Origin: Clostridia bacterium
GTDB lineage: Bacteria; Bacillota; Clostridia; Oscillospirales; CAG-272
Direction of reading: 5' to 3'
Assembly: GCA_017483195.1 (NCBI GenBank)
Contig: JAFULR010000002.1
Coordinates: 1-64,000, forward strand
Length of the DNA stretch: 64,000 nucleotides
The notes under the pieces were generated by a model that worked only from the letters and a program-made list of their open reading frames with translations, did no database searches and was not told where the DNA came from. The position numbers and the translations under genes were made by a program. How positions within the stretch are numbered: position 1 is the first letter of the stretch; the number at the start of each line of letters is the position of its first letter. Shown here one piece after another: positions 1 through 8,366 of this stretch.

Positions 1-77
1 TACAAAAATAAAGTATCTTTTATGTGAAAATATTAGCTTTTGCTTATACGAAGCCGTGACGATATTTAGTTATCCAT

Positions 78-112
78 CATTGCGGACAGTCGAGGACGCC
101 TGTCCCTACAAC
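78..112. repeat. Short dispersed-repeat-like hairpin
   Basis: A GC-rich patch in an AT-rich non-coding stretch. GGACAG (84-89) can pair with CTGTCC (100-105) across an 11-nt loop, and it is flanked by a TACAACAATG tail. From memory, similar short GC-rich hairpins are scattered between genes of gut Clostridia, but I cannot verify this. The rest of 1-182 shows no gene; only the region just before 183 matters, as the leader of the FkbM gene. Confidence 0.35.
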
Positions 113-182
113 AATGTATAATCTGTAGCCATATTATTCAATAAAACTCCCTATAAACCAAAATTTGAATTGGAGAAAAAAT

Positions 183-1259
183 ATGAACATTAATATAAAA
201 ACCGACCTGTGGAATTATCTTGCGGCGAGTGACCGTCCGATAGTAATGTACGGCATGGGCAACGGCGCGGATAAGATAATCGCAGTTTGCGAAAAATACG
301 GCGTGACCATCTCGGATTTCTTTGCGAGCGATGGGTTTGTGCGCGGGCATTCCTTCCACGGAAAGACAGTTATTTCTTATTCTGCTATGAAAGAAAAATA
401 CGAGGGTCAAGCCCCCATCGTGCTGCTCTCCTTTGCTTCCTCTCTTCCCGAGGTTATGGAGCTTTTCAAGAGAGTGGGAGATGAATGTGAGCTTTATGCT
501 CCCGACGTTCCCGTTTTCGGAGATACCCTTTTTACTATCGAATTTTTTGAAGCTAACCGAGAGAGATTTGAAGCCGTTTACAAAATGCTTGCGGATGAAG
601 AGTCAAGGCGAATTTATAAAAACGTGATCTGCTATAAGCTCACGGGTGATATCAAATATCTTTGGGAAAGCGAGAGCAACAAGCGAGATGTATATGAAAA
701 TCTGCTTGATTGCAAAAATATCCATAGCTATCTCGATCTTGGCGCATACAACGGTGATACCGTCAGAGAAATGCTTTTTTACAATCCCGCACTTAAAAAA
801 GCCATAGCACTTGAGCCCGACGCGAGAAATTTCAAAAAGCTGACGGAATATGCAAGCGGTGCGAAAATCGAGCTGAAATGTATCAATGCGGGAGCATGGT
901 GTGATAACACCACCCTACTATTTGACGCGAGCGGAAACAGAAACGCGGGTATCGTTTCGCGCGGAAATATCGTTTCAAAAATAAAAGAAGTTCCCGTGCT
1001 AACCGTGGACTCCGTGCTTGAGGGCGGGAGCGTGGATTATATAAAATACGACGTTGAGGGCTCTGAGCGCGAGGCTCTGCTCGGCTCTGCAAAAACGATA
1101 AATAAGTATGCCCCAAAGCTCCTTGTATCCCTATATCACAGAAGCGAGGATATGTTCGTCCTGCCCGAGTTGATCAAAGAATTGTGTCCCAACTATTCCC
1201 TATATCTCCGCCGTTTTCCGTATATTCCCGCATGGGATCTTAATTTGTATGCAATTTAA
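183..1259 (+). CDS. FkbM family SAM-dependent methyltransferase
   Basis: Predicted 358-aa methyltransferase. The C-terminal half carries the FkbM fold: the SAM-binding loop YLDLGAYNGDTV at about residues 183-194, an acidic strand IALEPD soon after, then VDYIKYDVEGSE and a closing strand LLVSLYH, all typical of the family. The N-terminal ~170 residues form a separate Rossmann-like domain opening with VMYGMGNGADKI, often seen in two-domain FkbM proteins of polysaccharide loci. FkbM enzymes O-methylate sugars or small molecules; the substrate cannot be read from sequence. The ATG at 183 is preferred over the in-frame TTG at 165 because GGAG sits at 172-175. The gene stands alone and ends in a shared terminator. 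Confidence 0.85.
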   Translation: MNINIKTDLWNYLAASDRPIVMYGMGNGADKIIAVCEKYGVTISDFFASDGFVRGHSFHGKTVISYSAMKEKYEGQAPIVLLSFASSLPEVMELFKRVGDECELYAPDVPVFGDTLFTIEFFEANRERFEAVYKMLADEESRRIYKNVICYKLTGDIKYLWESESNKRDVYENLLDCKNIHSYLDLGAYNGDTVREMLFYNPALKKAIALEPDARNFKKLTEYASGAKIELKCINAGAWCDNTTLLFDASGNRNAGIVSRGNIVSKIKEVPVLTVDSVLEGGSVDYIKYDVEGSEREALLGSAKTINKYAPKLLVSLYHRSEDMFVLPELIKELCPNYSLYLRRFPYIPAWDLNLYAI

Positions 1260-1263
1260 AAAT

Positions 1264-1309
1264 AAAACTTTTTCCCCTATAGGATTGCTCCTATAGGGGA
1301 AAAAGTTTT
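1264..1309. terminator. Bidirectional rho-independent terminator
   Basis: A perfect 21-bp inverted repeat (1264-1284 with 1289-1309) around a 4-nt TTGC loop, with A-rich and T-rich outer ends, so it can stop transcription from both sides. It lies between the convergent FkbM and prepilin genes and serves both. Confidence 0.9.
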
Positions 1310-1328
1310 GAGAAACGGGGGTTAGCTC

Positions 1329-2609
1329 TTATTTATTAGCAGAATAACGGACAACAGAACCTTCTTCTGTCCACTGGAGTACATCATATTCAAAAGTACC
1401 ACCCGTGATGTTCAATGTGGGAACATCTCCTTTATAACCTGAACCTATGGAAACAGTACCGCCAAGGAAGTAACCACCCTTGATATTAATTGTTGTATTT
1501 GCATGGCTATTGCCAAAGGAATATGTATATATAACATCATTGTTCTCACTTGATTCCTTGGTCGATTCAAGCGTACCACCATTAATATTTACTGTAATTG
1601 TAGGTGCAACTGAAGCATCACTGCCTGGTAGCTGAATCCAAGCAGGTGTAGGAGCAGTAATCGTACCTGCATTCATAGTAAACTCAACATTATCATAATT
1701 ATACTTTGCAACACGAAGAGCACAACGAGCGCCTATCAATGTACCGCCATTCATTGTGAACTTATTATGATTGTCAACAGCATATGTAGCACCGCCGGTA
1801 CCGGTACATTCAATTGTACCACCATTAATAATCAACTCACCATAGTTAGCAATTGTATGATTGCCATATGTGGGGATTTCCTGCATATCAGGATTTGTTA
1901 CGTCAGAAGTAATAAGACCCTTGCCGGTAGAATCATTTATAACAAGAGTTCCCTTATTAACTATCAATGCAGTTCCTTTGCTTTCGGTCATAACTGAACT
2001 AATCGTACATCCGTTCAAGTTAAGCTTGAGGGTTTTACCTGTTGCAATTTCCACGTATTCCGCAAAATACTCATCATTGTAGAGGTCGATCGTTACAGAA
2101 TCAACGTTAGCAAATTCTGCTGCAAGAGCTGCTGCGAGTGATTCGTACTGTGTATCACCTACAAATACACCTATTGCAAGCTTCTTAAGATTGTAAACGC
2201 TCGCATCGTTAGCCTGCTGAGCTGCTGTGAATGCCGTGACCATAGCAGAATCATCTACAGGATGATGAACGCTACCGTCGGATTCCTTAGCAAGAACGAT
2301 CTGATTATACTTATCATTGTGGAACCAATAAATTGCATAACCGGATGCGGATGCCGTGATACCGTCCTTAGTGTTGAGGTTAGAAGCCTTAAGAAGATCT
2401 GCAAGCTCTTTGATAGTTTCGGGCGCACCGGCTACCTTGGATGCGTCAAGAACTGTGTTCATTTGCTCTACCTCCTGTTGATCAACAGAAAGCTTTGCCT
2501 GCTCGATACAGCCGGTCAATCCAATTACGGTAACCGTACTGAGAATTGCAAGCATAGCTATAACTACGAGCAATTCAACAAGGGTAAAGCCCTTATTTGT
2601 GTTTTTCAT
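1329..2609 (-). CDS. Type IV prepilin-like protein with beta-helix passenger
   Basis: Predicted 426-aa protein. The N-terminus is a class III (type IV pilin) signal: short basic leader MKNTNKG, then FTLVELLVVIAMLAIL with Glu at mature position 5, the prepilin peptidase and N-methylation motif. A pilin-like helical region follows. From about residue 200 the chain becomes a run of Gly/Asn/Thr-rich repeats (LNLNGCTI, INGGTIECTG, MNGGTLIGA, INIKGGYFLG, LNITGGTF) that look like coils of a right-handed beta-helix. The start at 2609 is chosen because AAAGGA lies just upstream; the longer frame has no such site. No peptidase, assembly ATPase or other pilin gene is nearby. Likely surface-exposed; ligand unknown. 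Confidence 0.8.
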   Translation of the reverse strand: MKNTNKGFTLVELLVVIAMLAILSTVTVIGLTGCIEQAKLSVDQQEVEQMNTVLDASKVAGAPETIKELADLLKASNLNTKDGITASASGYAIYWFHNDKYNQIVLAKESDGSVHHPVDDSAMVTAFTAAQQANDASVYNLKKLAIGVFVGDTQYESLAAALAAEFANVDSVTIDLYNDEYFAEYVEIATGKTLKLNLNGCTISSVMTESKGTALIVNKGTLVINDSTGKGLITSDVTNPDMQEIPTYGNHTIANYGELIINGGTIECTGTGGATYAVDNHNKFTMNGGTLIGARCALRVAKYNYDNVEFTMNAGTITAPTPAWIQLPGSDASVAPTITVNINGGTLESTKESSENNDVIYTYSFGNSHANTTINIKGGYFLGGTVSIGSGYKGDVPTLNITGGTFEYDVLQWTEEGSVVRYSANK

Positions 2610-2657
2610 TTTTCTTTTTTCCTTTCGTTGTTTTTTACATATTTGATTGCACCTAAA

Positions 2658-2684
2658 GTTCATACAATATGGTAATATATGAAA
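2658..2684. promoter_or_regulatory. Imperfect 27-bp palindrome, copy 2
   Basis: This 27-bp stretch, 49 bp upstream of the prepilin start, matches the perfect palindrome at 2795-2821 at 24 of 27 positions; both contain GGTAATATATGAA. Two copies about 137 bp apart flanking a promoter look like operators for a dimeric repressor. Which protein binds is unknown. Confidence 0.5.
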
Positions 2685-2754
2685 AAAACAGCGAAATTTT
2701 TTTCAAAAAAAAGAAAAATTTACTTAAATTTATGCTATTTTACTATAAAAAGGA

Positions 2755-2783
2755 TTGACAAACCGCAAAAAAAGTAGTAGAAT
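2755..2783 (+). promoter_or_regulatory. Strong sigma-A promoter pointing at a hairpin
   Basis: TTGACA at 2755-2760, a 17-bp spacer, and TAGAAT at 2778-2783 form a near-consensus vegetative promoter on the plus strand. No plus-strand gene follows. The predicted start near 2790 runs straight into the palindrome at 2795-2821 plus a T tract, so the product would be an RNA of roughly 40 nt, antisense-facing towards rnpB. Confidence 0.55.
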
Positions 2784-2794
2784 ACACTCGAGGA

Positions 2795-2828
2795 GTTCAT
2801 ATATTACCATAATATATGAACTTTTTTT
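2795..2828 (+). terminator. Perfect palindrome plus T tract (operator or terminator)
   Basis: GTTCATATATTA (2795-2806) pairs perfectly with TAATATATGAAC (2810-2821) across a 3-nt loop, followed by seven T on the plus strand. It has terminator geometry, but the stem is almost all A-T, so a protein-binding operator is at least as likely. See the near-copy at 2658-2684. Confidence 0.5.
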
Positions 2829-2835
2829 CTTTTAT

Positions 2836-2867
2836 AAAAAAGTCCTCTCGCTCTGAGAGGACTTTTT
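2836..2867 (-). terminator. rnpB terminator
   Basis: AAGTCCTCTC (2840-2849) pairs with GAGAGGACTT (2855-2864), with A/T runs on both sides that extend the stem. It lies just past the 3' end of RNase P RNA on the minus strand and could also stop plus-strand reads. Confidence 0.85.
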
Positions 2868-2876
2868 AATTTGTAA

Positions 2877-3238
2877 TCGCGTCTGTAAGCCGGGTTCTGT
2901 CTTAAACGGTCATCTATCTTCGCTTGCTGTCACCAACAAGCTTCGGAGTTACCCCCGTGCCACCCTGCAGATATGTGTCGGGCAAACATCTGCGCCCGGT
3001 GTTGCTTCGAGTAGGGTTTACAGCGGATCTATGTTACCATAGAAACGGGTGAGCTCTTACCTCGCCTTTCCATCCTTACCCCCGATTACTCAGAGGCGGT
3101 CTATTTCTGTTGCACTTTCCCGGCAGTCGCCTGCGGCTGACGTTATCAGCTACTCTGCCCTGTGAAGCCCGGACTTTCCTCGCGATAACACCTTTCGGCA
3201 ACATATCGCGCGACCGTTCGGCGCGGTTACAGTTTAGT
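2877..3238 (-). ncRNA. rnpB: RNase P RNA (catalytic subunit)
   Basis: RNA component of RNase P, which removes the 5' leader of pre-tRNAs. Read on the minus strand it shows the conserved core blocks: GAGGAAAGTCCGGGCT near the 5' end, CACAGGGCAG just after, GGGTAAGGATGGAAAGG and GGTAAGAGCTCACC in the middle, and ACAGAACCCGGCTTACAG at the 3' end. About 360 nt, normal for bacterial RNase P RNA. The ends are estimated from these blocks, so each may be off by several bases. A terminator follows at once. Confidence 0.95.
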
Positions 3239-3275
3239 ATTATAATATATATTTCTGAAAAAGTCAAGTGAAAGA

Positions 3276-3935
3276 TTAAATTTCATCCCTCATTTTGATC
3301 TGCGGTATTCTCACTACAAAGCAAGCAAAAATTGCTGTAATGATAATTTCGGGTATCATATATGTACCGTTATAAATAACGGAATAAACTATCGCAAGCG
3401 CGTCGCCCGAGAAGGTATCGAGTATCACCTGACCCCACGCAGGAAATCCGTCCTGCGTAAAGAACCATTCTGCCCAAGTGCCAAAGAAAATAGCACCGGA
3501 TACGATATGCGCGATATAACGAAGCGCTATAGCGAATACGGATCCTAAGCAAAGTGCCTTGCCGGTGCTGAATTTTTTGCGGAAGATACCGCCAAAGCCA
3601 AGCACGGTATATGCTACAACGTAATCAATAAGGCAAACGATGATCGCACGCCACCACACCATTTGACTGTCACCGGGCAAGAAAAATGCGCTCACGGTAT
3701 TAAATCCGAGAAGCATCTGCATAATCGAGTACACGAATGCTGTAAGAAGTCCCCATTTTGTACCGTACATATAGGCAACAATGATGATGGGCAGCATGCT
3801 CGCGATAGTAAATCCGCCGCCGAATGGCAAATTAATAAACGGCACAGCTGCGCAAATCGCGGAAATTGCGATTGCAAAAGCGATCATTATCGCGCTTACA
3901 GTTATGGCTTCTGTTCTTGTTTTGTTTTCCTTCAT
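3276..3935 (-). CDS. thiT: ECF thiamine transporter S component ThiT
   Basis: A 219-aa integral membrane protein with about six hydrophobic segments, the substrate-binding (S) subunit of an energy-coupling-factor transporter. Family features are FGGGFTIASMLP near residue 38, WWRAIIVCLIDYVVAY around 93-108 and LRYIAHIVSGAIFFG around 138-152, regions lining the thiamine pocket in ThiT. The job is supported independently by the TPP riboswitch in its leader. The ECF ATPase and T subunits are not in this window and are probably shared ones encoded elsewhere. AAGGAGG lies 11 nt before the ATG. Confidence 0.9.
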   Translation of the reverse strand: MKENKTRTEAITVSAIMIAFAIAISAICAAVPFINLPFGGGFTIASMLPIIIVAYMYGTKWGLLTAFVYSIMQMLLGFNTVSAFFLPGDSQMVWWRAIIVCLIDYVVAYTVLGFGGIFRKKFSTGKALCLGSVFAIALRYIAHIVSGAIFFGTWAEWFFTQDGFPAWGQVILDTFSGDALAIVYSVIYNGTYMIPEIIITAIFACFVVRIPQIKMRDEI

Positions 3936-3951
3936 AATATAGAAAACCTCC

Positions 3952-3991
3952 TTAAAATAAATTCAACCACACGAAAAAGTCCGTGTGGTTG
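3952..3991 (-). terminator. Expression-platform hairpin of the TPP riboswitch
   Basis: CAACCACACG (3964-3973) and CGTGTGGTTG (3982-3991) form a 10-bp stem between the aptamer and the thiT ribosome site, followed on the minus strand by AATTTATTTT. It is probably the ligand-dependent terminator. The U tract is interrupted, so translational control is possible. A partly matching ACAACCACA lies just upstream of the aptamer (about 4108-4116) and might compete for pairing. Confidence 0.65.
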
Positions 3992-4012
3992 TTATTTTCA
4001 GAGAGTTTTCTC

Positions 4013-4103
4013 CAAGTTCTACCTACGCCGGCATTATCCGTATCAGGTTTAAGGGTTCAGCACTTTTTAATGCGCCATCTCAGCAATAAGCACCCCTGAC
4101 TTC
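4013..4103 (-). promoter_or_regulatory. TPP riboswitch (THI element)
   Basis: On the minus strand the leader holds the thiamin pyrophosphate aptamer: CAGGGGTGC, then CTGAGATGGCGC, a variable P3 arm, and ACCTGATACGGATAATGCC followed by GGCGTAGG. The 5' AAGTC and 3' ACTT ends can close P1. It should reduce thiT expression when TPP is plentiful. Confidence 0.95.
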
Positions 4104-4121
4104 TTATGTGGTTGTAAATAC

Positions 4122-4150
4122 AGTTTAGCACAATTGTTTTTATTTGTCAA
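4122..4150 (-). promoter_or_regulatory. Promoter of the TPP riboswitch-thiT unit
   Basis: TTGACA (4150-4145), 17-bp spacer and TAAACT (4127-4122) on the minus strand. The -35 box overlaps the mfd stop codon (4147-4149), so thiT has its own start point embedded in the end of the upstream gene. Confidence 0.7.
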
Positions 4151-7100
4151 GACCTTGATGCAATCTCCACGTATTTTTCAAGCACTCGATTAAGAGATTT
4201 GAGCGCATCAGCGTTTTTATTGGGACGAACGCTGATATAGGGCTTTGATGAAAGAATTATCTTCATCTTTCCGTCAAAGCTCTCCTCGACCTCGCTCCAA
4301 ATATCGATATCAATGTGCGACGGCGTAATGCGGAATTCACTTCCCTCCTGACTGATAGCCGTAATCTTGCATTTCAGCGCATTAGCGCGGATGAGTGCTA
4401 TCATAAGGAGATTTTCGGCAGGCTTCGGCATATCACCGTAGCGGTCGATCATCTCGTCCATAATATCAAGTCGGTCGTATTCGTTGTCGATAAGCGCGAT
4501 CCTCTTATAAAGCCCCATTCTCTGTGAAGAAAAGGTAACGTACTTTTCGGGAATAAAGGCATTATAGTTGAGATTTACAAGGCATTCCGGCTTTTCCTCA
4601 ACCTTTTCTCCCTTTTCCTCAAGCACCGCTTCATTAAGAAGCTTAATATAGAGATCGTAGCCCACCGCGTCAAGATGTCCGTGCTGCTCGGCTCCGAGCA
4701 TATTTCCCGCGCCGCGAAGCTCAAGGTCGCGCATAGCGATCTTGAAGCCCGCACCGAATTCAGCATACTCTCTTACCGCCTCAAGTCGCTTCTGCGCTAT
4801 CTCGGTAAGCGCCATATCCTTGGGATAGGTAAAATATGCGTATGCCCTCCTGCTTGAACGTCCAACTCTTCCTCTTATCTGATGAAGCTGTGAAAGTCCA
4901 AGCCTGTGCGCATTGTCAACTATAAGCGTATTGGCATTGGGAATATCGATTCCCGTTTCTATAATTGTCGTGCTGACAAGGATGTCGATCTCGCCCTTCA
5001 GCATCTCCCCCCAGATTTCCTCAAGCTCTTCCTTGTCCATCTTTCCGTGGGCAACGGTGATGCGCGCATCGGGAAAGGCTTTTCCAAGGCGGGATGCTAC
5101 CGCGTAGATGCTATCCACAAAATTGTGCATATAGAACACCTGACCGCCTCGTCTTAGCTCACGTCTTATCGCCTCATTCACTATAAGATCGTCCTGCTCT
5201 AAAACGTAGGTCTGTATGGGAATTCTGTCGATCGGCGCTTCGTCAAGCACAGAGATGTCACGAAGCCCACCCATAGCCATATTGAGTGTTCTCGGAATTG
5301 GCGTTGCGGAAAGGCTGAGAACGTCTATATTGCCTGAGATCTTCTTTAATTTCTCCTTTTGGGCAACTCCAAATCTCTGCTCCTCGTCAACGATGAGAAG
5401 TCCGAGATTATTAAATTCTATATCGTTTGAGATAATGCGGTGAGTTCCGATAAGTATATCGATCTCGCCGCGCTTAAGCTTTCTTTTGGTAACTCCCTGC
5501 TGCTTCGCGGTTTTAAAGCGCGATATCATATCAACGTTTACACCAAAAGCGCGGAATCGACTGAGTGCAGTCTGATAATGTTGAAGTGCAAGAATTGTGG
5601 TTGGAACAAGAATTGCCACCTGCTTACCGCCAAGCACCGCCTTGTATGCCGCGCGGAATGCCACCTCGGTCTTGCCAAAGCCAACGTCACCGCAAAGCAG
5701 TCTGTCCATAGGCATTGATTGCATCATATCGCTCTTTATATCGTTAATGGCTTCAAGCTGTGCATCGGTCTCATCGTATTCAAACGCGGCTTCAAAATCG
5801 CGCTGAAAATCATCGTCACGCGGAAATGCAAAGCCGGGAGTTCTCGTTCTTCGCGCATAAAGCTCAATAAGCTCCTTCGCCATTTCTTTAACAGCAGCCT
5901 TTGCCTTTGCCTTGGTCCTTCCCCACTCCGCTCCGCCGAAGCGAGAAAGCTTGATAAGTCCGTCATCGGAGTGCGCGCCAATGTATTTTGATACCATATC
6001 GAGCTTTTCAACGGGCAAAAAGAGCTTATCGCTGCCCGCATACTGAATGGTGATATAATCGTGTCCGACCCCGTTCTGCACAAGATTTTCAATACCTGCA
6101 TATCGACCGATACCGTATGCCTCGTGAACAACGTAATCACCGACCTCAAGATCGTTATATGAGAAAATAGCCTGAGTATTGCTCTTTTTCTTTTTGCGGC
6201 GCATCGATTTCGAAACGGAATTTATGCCGCCGTTTCTTCCTTCTCTGTCCGTAGAAAGAATAGCAACTCTCGCTCCCGCAAGCTCGTAACCGCGGAACTG
6301 ATTTTTCCAGAAAACGCTGACACTCTTGGGTGAAACGGAATCCGCCTCAACATTTACCTCAATCCCCTTTTCGGAGAGAAGACCGGCAATATTTTTTGCA
6401 AATACCTCGTTTTCGCAAAGAACACCTACCGCAAATCCACTCGCGATATATTGCTCAACGTCCTCAATAAGAAGATCCGTCTTTTCATCATAGGATACGG
6501 TTTGCTTGCTTCTGAAATGGAAAATTCCGCTCGTGCTCTTGCCCGAAAGTCCCTGAGTGATTGAGTCGGTATGAAGAGTAACGTTTCTATCACAAAACAG
6601 GTCATACTGAGCCGCGGGCTTAGAATAATCCGTATATTTTGCGGCAATAGTACCACCCTCAAGCAGTTCCTCAATAACTTGATTCTGATGCCACTCCGCA
6701 CCCCTTATTCTCTCGTTTATAGCGTTCGTACCCTTTACAAGAACGCAGGTGCGCTCTGAAAAATAATCCAAAAGAGAGGATCGCTCGGGATATACGAGAG
6801 TGATATATTTATCAATAAATTTAAGAGAGCCCCCCTCTCCCGAAAGGCCGTCTATAGCGGTGAGCTCGCCACTCATTTCCACAAAAGCATCGGGATTTTT
6901 GCAAGAGCGCAGATGCTCACTAACGGCTTCACGTATTTTCGCGACACATTCCGAATCCGCAAGGATCTCCCTTGCAGGAGTAAGCTCTGCACATTCAACG
7001 CTTTCGATCATTCTCTGCGTTTCGATGGAGAAAAGTCCCATTCGATCGATTTCATCACCAAAAAATTCAATTCTTACGGGGAGATCCGCACGGATGCGCT

Positions 7101-7707
7101 CTCCATCGGAATTGATATAAAATCCGCCCGGAGCAAAAACATCAACAATGCCGCCGCGGTGAGCAAACTGCCCCGCACCGTCAACCATATCAACGCAGGT
7201 ATATCCTGAAAGTGTTAATCTCCTGCAAAGCTCTCTCGGCTCGCAAACGGTGCTGCCGTCGATCCTTATAAGGCTATCTTTAAGTCTTGATGGCGGCATA
7301 GTATAGGAAAGCGCCGCATCGGGAGTTGTAATAATCGCATCAAGCTCGCGATTTATTATTCCAAACAAGACCTTAAGCCTCTCATGCTCATACTCATGGG
7401 AGGCTGTAATATTATAAAAATTCAGATCTCGGTTAAGGTAGAATCCCACTTGCAATCCAAAGCCTGAAAGCATTTTCTGCAATCTGAGACACTCCTTTTC
7501 CTCGGGGCAAACGATAAATATGGGCATTCCGCTCCTTAGTGACCTTGTATCCTCAATAAGAGAAACAAACATAGCGTCGTTTGCTCCGTCACAAAGACCG
7601 CTTATCGCGATCGGATACGGCTTGTGCGTACGCAGCTCCTTATGCACTGCATCAAGAAGCTGCCTGTACTCACTGTCAAGCCTAATTGCATCAGTAATAA
7701 AACTCAT
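4147..7707 (-). CDS. mfd: Transcription-repair coupling factor Mfd
   Basis: A 1186-aa DNA translocase that removes RNA polymerase stalled at lesions and recruits UvrA. The UvrB-like N-terminal region spans about 1-400; a CarD-like RNA-polymerase-binding domain lies at about 518-576 (LEVGDYVVHEAYGIGRYAG). The superfamily 2 motor follows: Walker A GDVGFGKTE (~673-681), DEEQ (~774-777), ATPIPRT (~801-807), and the second RecA lobe with QIRGRVGRS. The C-terminal TRCF domain is present, so it is full length. It begins 3 bp after pth with no clear Shine-Dalgarno, suggesting translational coupling, and is the last gene of the pyrH-to-mfd run. Confidence 0.97.
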   Translation of the reverse strand: MSFITDAIRLDSEYRQLLDAVHKELRTHKPYPIAISGLCDGANDAMFVSLIEDTRSLRSGMPIFIVCPEEKECLRLQKMLSGFGLQVGFYLNRDLNFYNITASHEYEHERLKVLFGIINRELDAIITTPDAALSYTMPPSRLKDSLIRIDGSTVCEPRELCRRLTLSGYTCVDMVDGAGQFAHRGGIVDVFAPGGFYINSDGERIRADLPVRIEFFGDEIDRMGLFSIETQRMIESVECAELTPAREILADSECVAKIREAVSEHLRSCKNPDAFVEMSGELTAIDGLSGEGGSLKFIDKYITLVYPERSSLLDYFSERTCVLVKGTNAINERIRGAEWHQNQVIEELLEGGTIAAKYTDYSKPAAQYDLFCDRNVTLHTDSITQGLSGKSTSGIFHFRSKQTVSYDEKTDLLIEDVEQYIASGFAVGVLCENEVFAKNIAGLLSEKGIEVNVEADSVSPKSVSVFWKNQFRGYELAGARVAILSTDREGRNGGINSVSKSMRRKKKKSNTQAIFSYNDLEVGDYVVHEAYGIGRYAGIENLVQNGVGHDYITIQYAGSDKLFLPVEKLDMVSKYIGAHSDDGLIKLSRFGGAEWGRTKAKAKAAVKEMAKELIELYARRTRTPGFAFPRDDDFQRDFEAAFEYDETDAQLEAINDIKSDMMQSMPMDRLLCGDVGFGKTEVAFRAAYKAVLGGKQVAILVPTTILALQHYQTALSRFRAFGVNVDMISRFKTAKQQGVTKRKLKRGEIDILIGTHRIISNDIEFNNLGLLIVDEEQRFGVAQKEKLKKISGNIDVLSLSATPIPRTLNMAMGGLRDISVLDEAPIDRIPIQTYVLEQDDLIVNEAIRRELRRGGQVFYMHNFVDSIYAVASRLGKAFPDARITVAHGKMDKEELEEIWGEMLKGEIDILVSTTIIETGIDIPNANTLIVDNAHRLGLSQLHQIRGRVGRSSRRAYAYFTYPKDMALTEIAQKRLEAVREYAEFGAGFKIAMRDLELRGAGNMLGAEQHGHLDAVGYDLYIKLLNEAVLEEKGEKVEEKPECLVNLNYNAFIPEKYVTFSSQRMGLYKRIALIDNEYDRLDIMDEMIDRYGDMPKPAENLLMIALIRANALKCKITAISQEGSEFRITPSHIDIDIWSEVEESFDGKMKIILSSKPYISVRPNKNADALKSLNRVLEKYVEIASRS

Positions 7708-7710
7708 AAA

Positions 7711-8346
7711 TTATTTTTTCTTGTTACAAATCTGCATGGCGTCATCAATACTTGACGTCAGAATCTTTTCAAGGCCTTCGCAAACCGTTGGGAACGTAGC
7801 CTCAAGATTTTTAAGATCCTCGGCGGAAAACTCGGAAAGCACCCACGAAGCAAGATCGTAATCGGGATGGGGCTTTTCGCCAACGCCTATCTTGATTCTC
7901 GGAAACGTTTTCGTGCCGAGATGCTCCAATATGCTTTTTATTCCGTTATGACCGCCCGCGCTACCGTCACGGCGAACGCGAAGACGTCCCACGGGAAGGC
8001 TTATATCGTCGTAGATGATAATCAGATTGTCGGGGCTTATCTTATAAAAATCAAGCACCGCGCGAACGCACTCACCCGAAAGATTCATAAAGGTCTGCGG
8101 CTTTACAAGTATTACTCTCTTTCCCGCTATCACAGCCTCGCCAACAAGTCCCTTATGAGCGCTTTTGTTCACCGTAGCGCCGTATTTCTTGCAAATACAG
8201 TCTATGGCAAGAAAGCCCGCGTTATGCCTTGTGTGAAGATACTGAGCGCCGGGATTTCCAAGACCCACTACAACGTGTGAGATCGGCTCGCGCGATGCAG
8301 TATTCTCACTTGATATTTTCTTAAACAGTTCAAAAATGTCTGCCAT
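7711..8346 (-). CDS. pth: Peptidyl-tRNA hydrolase
   Basis: A 211-aa cytoplasmic enzyme that cleaves peptidyl-tRNA released from stalled ribosomes. Signature VVGLGNPGAQY with catalytic His41 in RHNAGF, the substrate-binding FMNLSGE, and YDDISLPVGRLR with the active-site Asp, followed by GSAGGHNGI. The N-terminus has about 22 extra residues before the usual start of the fold; AAAGGAG ahead of this ATG supports the longer form. It lies between polC and mfd, a common clostridial pairing with mfd. Confidence 0.96.
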   Translation of the reverse strand: MADIFELFKKISSENTASREPISHVVVGLGNPGAQYLHTRHNAGFLAIDCICKKYGATVNKSAHKGLVGEAVIAGKRVILVKPQTFMNLSGECVRAVLDFYKISPDNLIIIYDDISLPVGRLRVRRDGSAGGHNGIKSILEHLGTKTFPRIKIGVGEKPHPDYDLASWVLSEFSAEDLKNLEATFPTVCEGLEKILTSSIDDAMQICNKKK

Positions 8347-8366
8347 TTTTTACTCCTTTAATAAAT

